This document shows positions 60,548 through 64,000 of a stretch of 64,000 nucleotides of DNA, one piece after another. The notes under the pieces are model-generated. The model had not been told where the DNA came from and did no database searches. It was given only the letters and a program-made list of their open reading frames with translations. Both the position numbers and the translations under genes were made by a program. The first letter of the stretch is position 1. Every line of letters starts with the position of its first letter. The DNA is from Fredinandcohnia onubensis (GTDB lineage Bacteria > Bacillota > Bacilli > Bacillales > Bacillaceae_L): assembly GCF_002734285.1 (NCBI RefSeq), contig NZ_NSEA01000003.1, positions 62,001 through 126,000 of the forward strand. Direction: 5' to 3'.

Positions 60548-61231
60548 ATGAAAGTATCCTATCATGGTCATTCTGTTGTAAAAATTGAAACAGGTGGAAA
60601 AACGATCATCATTGACCCATTTATCACAGGAAATCCTAATACAGATTTAAAAGCATCTGAAGAAAAAGTGAATGTCATTTTACTTACACATGGTCACGGA
60701 GATCATGTCGGAGACACTGTAGACCTTGCTAAACGCAACTCGAGTCTTGTGGTAGCTCCAAATGAACTTGCGGTCTATTTAGGCTGGCAAGGCTTGAATG
60801 TACATCCGATGCATATTGGTGGTGCCCATCAGTTTGACTTTGGGAAGGTAAAATTCACCCTAGCTTTCCATGGTTCAAGCGTCGAAATTCCTGAAAAACA
60901 GGAATTTGTTTACACAGGTATGCCAGGTGGTATCTTGTTTAGTGCTGAAGGAAAAACAATCTACCATGCAGGAGATACTGCATTATTTTACGATATGAAA
61001 TTAATTGGTGAGCTTAATGAGATCGATGTTGCCTTTCTACCAATTGGAGATAATTTCACGATGGGACCAGATGATGCACTAATTGCAGCAGAGTGGTTAA
61101 AAGCCAAAACTGTCGTGCCGATTCACTATAATACTTTCCCAGTGATTAAACAGGATGCGGCCGATTTTGTCTCAAGACTTACATCGGCTGAGGGCAAGGT
61201 TTTAACAGCAGGTGACGCAATTGAATTGTAA
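60548..61231 (+). CDS. ytkL: YtkL, UPF0173 metal-dependent hydrolase
   Basis: A 227-residue metallo-beta-lactamase-superfamily protein of the UPF0173 group. The N-terminus [29 protein letters not shown] and the metal motif [11 protein letters not shown] (near residue 50) are characteristic; later ligands are in [17 protein letters not shown] and VPIHYNTFP. It is probably a hydrolase of unknown substrate. ATG 60548 is chosen from the conserved N-terminus and from GGAAGGGGAG ahead; an in-frame codon at 60530 is too early. A near-consensus sigma-B promoter suggests stress induction. Confidence 0.88.
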   Translation: MKVSYHGHSVVKIETGGKTIIIDPFITGNPNTDLKASEEKVNVILLTHGHGDHVGDTVDLAKRNSSLVVAPNELAVYLGWQGLNVHPMHIGGAHQFDFGKVKFTLAFHGSSVEIPEKQEFVYTGMPGGILFSAEGKTIYHAGDTALFYDMKLIGELNEIDVAFLPIGDNFTMGPDDALIAAEWLKAKTVVPIHYNTFPVIKQDAADFVSRLTSAEGKVLTAGDAIEL

Positions 61232-61238
61232 AACGAAC

Positions 61239-61266
61239 AAAGGCGTGAGGAATCACGTCTTTTTTC
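61239..61266 (+). terminator. ytkL terminator
   Basis: Ten-base-pair stem with one wobble (61239-61248 with 61253-61262) followed by a T-run. Confidence 0.82.
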
Positions 61267-61315
61267 TATGCTTGCTTCATAGAATGATACAAGCATAGGT
61301 AGAGGAGGTAAAAGG

Positions 61316-61558
61316 ATGCATAATAGATTGTTACTATGTTTATTGCTTTGTGGTGTCTTACTTTATTACGGGGTTCCAAGGCTATCAATCGGAGCGGAAG
61401 GATTAGAGGGAGTATTCGCTCTTTCATGGCTAGTTTTTGCCTTGATTGTAGTGAGTGGAAACTTAATTGGGTTATTATATAACCCGAAGTCTGCTCAGAA
61501 AACGACAAGTCCACAAGCAGCCACTGCAAAACGTCGACAAAGAATGCGGAATTACTAA
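61316..61558 (+). CDS. Hypothetical small membrane protein
   Basis: An 80-residue protein with two predicted transmembrane helices (about residues 4-20, RLLLCLLLCGVLLYYGV, and 33-54, GVFALSWLVFALIVVSGNLIGLL) and a short basic, probably cytoplasmic tail (KSAQKTTSPQAATAKRRQRMRNY). I recognise no domain. A strong AGGAGGT ends seven bases before the ATG, which supports translation. It precedes ytoI but a sigma-A promoter lies between them, so co-transcription is not required. Confidence 0.65.
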   Translation: MHNRLLLCLLLCGVLLYYGVPRLSIGAEGLEGVFALSWLVFALIVVSGNLIGLLYNPKSAQKTTSPQAATAKRRQRMRNY

Positions 61559-61578
61559 TATAGCCATAACTAATAAAA

Positions 61579-61607
61579 TTGAATAAACCTTGCTTCACCC
61601 GTATAAT
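61579..61607 (+). promoter_or_regulatory. sigma-A promoter of ytoI
   Basis: TTGAAT (61579-61584), 17-nt spacer, perfect TATAAT (61602-61607). Confidence 0.75.
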
Positions 61608-61662
61608 AAAAGATAAGACATAACGGAACTAGACAAAGAATGATTATTAGAGGGTGAAGAGC

Positions 61663-62973
61663 TTGGCGACAAAGCATGAGCAGATTTTACAGTATATTGA
61701 CACACTTCCGATTGGTGAGAAAATTTCAGTTCGACAAATTGCTAAGGATATGAAAGTGAGCGAAGGAACGGCTTATCGTGCCATAAAAGATGCTGAAAAT
61801 AAAGGATATGTGAGTACTATTGAACGTGTCGGAACCATTCGTATTGAACGAAAAAAGAAAGAAAACATCGAAAAGTTAACCTTTGCAGAGGTTGTCAATA
61901 TTGTTGATGGACAAGTGCTTGGGGGAAAAGCGGGGCTGCATAAAACACTCAATAAATTTGTTATCGGGGCTATGAAATTAGAGGCAATGATGCGTTATAC
62001 AGGTGCAGGAAACCTTCTAATAGTTGGTAACAGGACAAAGGCGCATGAGTATGCATTAAATGCAGGAGCTGCCGTTTTAGTGACCGGTGGTTTTGACACA
62101 GAAGATGAAGTGAAAAAGCTTGCAGATGAGTTGCAACTTCCAATTATTTCGTGTAGTTATGATACTTTTACGGTTGCTACCATGATCAACCGTGCAATCT
62201 ATGACCAGCTCATAAAAAAAGAAATTGTTTTAGTTGAGGATATATTAACGCCTAAAACCGAGACCGTAAGCCTGCATACCTCAGATAAGGTAGAGAAATG
62301 GTACGAACATAATACCGAAACAGGTCATGGTCGCTATCCTGTCGTTGATCATCAATCAAAGGTTGTTGGGATGGTTACAGCAAAGGACATTATGGGACAG
62401 GACCCTAATACGCTCATTGAAAAGGTGATGACGAAACAACCAATGACCGTTAATGGAAAAACATCGGTTGCATCTGTATCACATATGATGGTGTGGGAAG
62501 GTATTGAAATGCTGCCGGTTGTGGATCAATCGAATCGTTTGCAAGGGATCATTAGTCGTCAGGATGTACTAAAGGCTATGCAAAATATTGGTCGTCAACC
62601 TCAGGTAGGAGAAACGATTGATGATATCGTGACAAATCAACTCGTGGATATTTCTGCTGATGGTGTAGCGATTTATCAATGTGAAGTAACCCCACAAATG
62701 ACTAACCACTTGGGAACTATTTCATACGGAGTATTTACAACGATTGTAACGGAGGCAGCAAATAGGGTACTAAAATCCTTTAAAAAAGGAGATTTGGTTA
62801 TCGAGAATATGACGGTTTATTTTATGAGACCCGTTCAAATTGATAGTCTAATGGAAATTCATCCAAGGGTTCTAGAGGTTGGAAGAAGGTTTGGTAAGGT
62901 TGATGTTGAAGTTTTTCATGGCGGAGTCGTTGTTGGAAAAGCAATGATGATGGCACAGCTAATAGAAAGATAA
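61663..62973 (+). CDS. ytoI: YtoI, HTH-DRTGG-CBS-hotdog multidomain protein
   Basis: A 436-residue cytosolic protein of unknown role with four modules: a winged-helix/HTH (about residues 1-60, KISVRQIAKDMKVSEGTAYRAIKDAE), a DRTGG domain (about 70-180), a tandem CBS pair (about 190-305, with YPVVDHQSKVVGMVTAKDI and LPVVDQSNRLQGIISRQDV), and a C-terminal thioesterase-like hotdog fold (about 320-436). CBS pairs usually sense adenine nucleotides, so it may be a metabolite-responsive regulator or enzyme. TTG 61663 follows GAGGGTG by six or seven bases and is preferred over GTG 61654, which lies in that site. Confidence 0.86.
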   Translation: MATKHEQILQYIDTLPIGEKISVRQIAKDMKVSEGTAYRAIKDAENKGYVSTIERVGTIRIERKKKENIEKLTFAEVVNIVDGQVLGGKAGLHKTLNKFVIGAMKLEAMMRYTGAGNLLIVGNRTKAHEYALNAGAAVLVTGGFDTEDEVKKLADELQLPIISCSYDTFTVATMINRAIYDQLIKKEIVLVEDILTPKTETVSLHTSDKVEKWYEHNTETGHGRYPVVDHQSKVVGMVTAKDIMGQDPNTLIEKVMTKQPMTVNGKTSVASVSHMMVWEGIEMLPVVDQSNRLQGIISRQDVLKAMQNIGRQPQVGETIDDIVTNQLVDISADGVAIYQCEVTPQMTNHLGTISYGVFTTIVTEAANRVLKSFKKGDLVIENMTVYFMRPVQIDSLMEIHPRVLEVGRRFGKVDVEVFHGGVVVGKAMMMAQLIER

Positions 62974-62984
62974 GGATAAGTATG

Positions 62985-63013
62985 AAAAAAAAGACGCTAT
63001 AACGCGTCTTTTT
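62985..63013. terminator. Bidirectional terminator between ytoI and ytpI
   Basis: Stem AAAAAAGACGC with GCGTCTTTTT (about 62987-62997 and 63004-63013), loop TATAAC. Confidence 0.88.
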
Positions 63014-63023
63014 CTGGGTCTAG

Positions 63024-63323
63024 TTAACTTTGTTGTTCAGCTTCTTTTAGTACATATGGAAGATAATGCTTATAAGCACGGAAGCCTGCCCAAATGCTTC
63101 CACCACCAACTAATATAAGGACTGTCCCAATTACATATGAGATCGTAGATGGATGAACGAAATACGTATTTAATCCAAATAACGCAACAAAAAGTCCTAA
63201 GGCAATACTAGATTTCGCTGAGAGCCATTGTTTTTCAATTGGACGTCTTGTGCGGAAGTATTTTGTTTTATAATAAAAATAAAATACAAGTGCAAATATG
63301 ATTAGAAAAACGAGAATTTGCAT
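63024..63323 (-). CDS. ytpI: YtpI, small membrane protein
   Basis: A 99-residue YtpI-family protein with three predicted transmembrane helices (about residues 2-17, 37-53 and 60-80: LVFLIIFALVFYFYY, SIALGLFVALFGLNTYF and ISYVIGTVLILVGGGSIWAGF). The loop YFRTRRPIEKQWLSAKSSIALG is the conserved part. Function unknown. ATG is preceded by GGAGGAAACTTCTC on the minus strand. Divergent from nrnA as in B. subtilis. Confidence 0.85.
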   Translation of the reverse strand: MQILVFLIIFALVFYFYYKTKYFRTRRPIEKQWLSAKSSIALGLFVALFGLNTYFVHPSTISYVIGTVLILVGGGSIWAGFRAYKHYLPYVLKEAEQQS

Positions 63324-63440
63324 GAGAAGTTTCCTCCAGTTCTAGATTACTATACCTATTGTAACCAGAACCAATTCAAATTGCTAGTGAATAGAATGTG
63401 GAAACTTGGTGACGAAATGAACCGAAAAAGGAGAACTCTT

Positions 63441-64000
63441 ATGATTCAATCTATTCTTAAAACAATAAGTGACTTTGAAACGATCATCATTCATCGCCAC
63501 GTACGACCAGACCCTGATGCCTATGGCTCACAGTGTGGTCTAGCAGAAATTCTAAAAGCATCCTACCCAACCAAAAGAGTATTTGTTGTTGGTGAGAATG
63601 AACCCTCCTTACTTTTTCTGAAGGAAATGGACCAAATTTCGGATGAAATGTATGAAGAGGCATTAGTTATTGTCTGTGATACTGCAAACCAAGGTAGAAT
63701 TTCAGACGAGCGTTATAATCGCGGGAAAAAAATAATTAAAATTGATCATCATCCGAATGAAGATCCATATGGAGACCTCTTATGGGTCGACACAAGTTCC
63801 AGCTCCTGCAGTGAAATGATCTATGAGTTTTACCTTCAAGGAAGGAACCAAGGGTTAACTCTTTCAAAGGAAGCTGCGAGACTTCTTTTTGCTGGAATTG
63901 TCGGGGACACGGGTAGGTTCTTGTTTCCTAGTACAAATCCAAAGACATTTACATATGTCGGAGAATTAATTGAATGTGGTTTTCATTTTCCAGATGTTTA
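63441..64000 (+). CDS. nrnA: NrnA, nanoRNase / pAp phosphatase (partial, runs off the window)
   Basis: The first 186 codons of a DHH-DHHA1 phosphoesterase that degrades 2-5-mer oligoribonucleotides and dephosphorylates pAp; the C-terminal DHHA1 domain lies beyond the window. Manganese-site motifs are IIIHRHVRPDPDAYGSQCG near residue 15, IVCDTANQGRI near residue 76, the DHH motif IDHHPNED at about 101-108, and AGIVGDTGRF near residue 152. ATG 63441 follows AAAAAGGAG. Corresponds to B. subtilis ytqI/nrnA, next to ytpI. Confidence 0.93.
   Translation, partial: MIQSILKTISDFETIIIHRHVRPDPDAYGSQCGLAEILKASYPTKRVFVVGENEPSLLFLKEMDQISDEMYEEALVIVCDTANQGRISDERYNRGKKIIKIDHHPNEDPYGDLLWVDTSSSSCSEMIYEFYLQGRNQGLTLSKEAARLLFAGIVGDTGRFLFPSTNPKTFTYVGELIECGFHFPDV

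Overview
The window is a chromosomal segment of a low-GC, endospore-forming Firmicute of the family Bacillaceae. Evidence for this is the small acid-soluble spore protein gene sspA, the germination gene gerW, strong AGGAGG-type ribosome binding sites, sigma-A, sigma-B, sigma-H and sigma-G type promoter sequences, and a gene order that largely follows the ytl-ytq / acu / arg region of Bacillus subtilis. The species cannot be fixed from sequence alone. No rRNA, tRNA, phage, insertion sequence or CRISPR array was seen.

Layout. 1-12.8 kb: tail of a lipid kinase gene, then ytmP, ytzH, trmB, ytnP, ytzB, ytoP, a DUF84 NTPase, a lipoprotein, ytpP, ytpQ, the DNA translocase sftA, murC and an M29 aminopeptidase. 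13-16.9 kb: the ytxGHJ stress operon with two stress/stationary-phase promoters, the bifunctional aroA and ccpA. 16.9-21.3 kb: acuCBA divergent from acsA, that is, acetyl-CoA synthetase with its acetylase and deacetylase. 21.3-32 kb: a class A penicillin-binding protein, tyrS, rpsD with a long leader, a GAF-GAF-GGDEF diguanylate cyclase, methionine gamma-lyase, free-methionine sulfoxide reductase, refZ and hisJ. 32-38.3 kb: ezrA, nifZ-thiI, sspA and an acyl-CoA synthetase (mbcS). 38.3-42.8 kb: an accessory-looking block in which a NEW3-domain exoprotein/ABC exporter operon faces an ECF sigma / zinc anti-sigma pair. 42.8-53.4 kb: ytcJ, NAD kinase, sppA, yteJ, ytfI-gerW, tpx, ytxK, ackA, an EcsC-family gene and moaB. 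53.4-64 kb: argGH, a universal stress protein, ald, an orphan coiled-coil protein, pepQ, ytkL, ytoI, ytpI and the start of nrnA.

Most of the window is housekeeping: translation (trmB, tyrS, rpsD, thiI/nifZ), cell wall and division (murC, PBP, ezrA, sftA, refZ), carbon overflow and acetate use (ccpA, acs/acu, ackA, ald), amino-acid metabolism (aroA, argGH, hisJ, methionine gamma-lyase) and thiol/peroxide defence (brxC, tpx, thioredoxin, fRMsr).

The least ordinary material lies between genes. Two copies of an 81-nt core, each preceded by a long perfect or near-perfect hairpin of different sequence, occur downstream of aroA and between hisJ and ezrA; their stems differ by compensatory changes. 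A 312-nt array between gerW and tpx consists of exactly six 52-nt units, each bounded by inverted repeats, followed by a strongly C-rich stretch. A 60-nt palindrome lies between sftA and murC, and another palindrome overlaps the likely ackA promoter. tyrS lacks the T-box leader known from B. subtilis.
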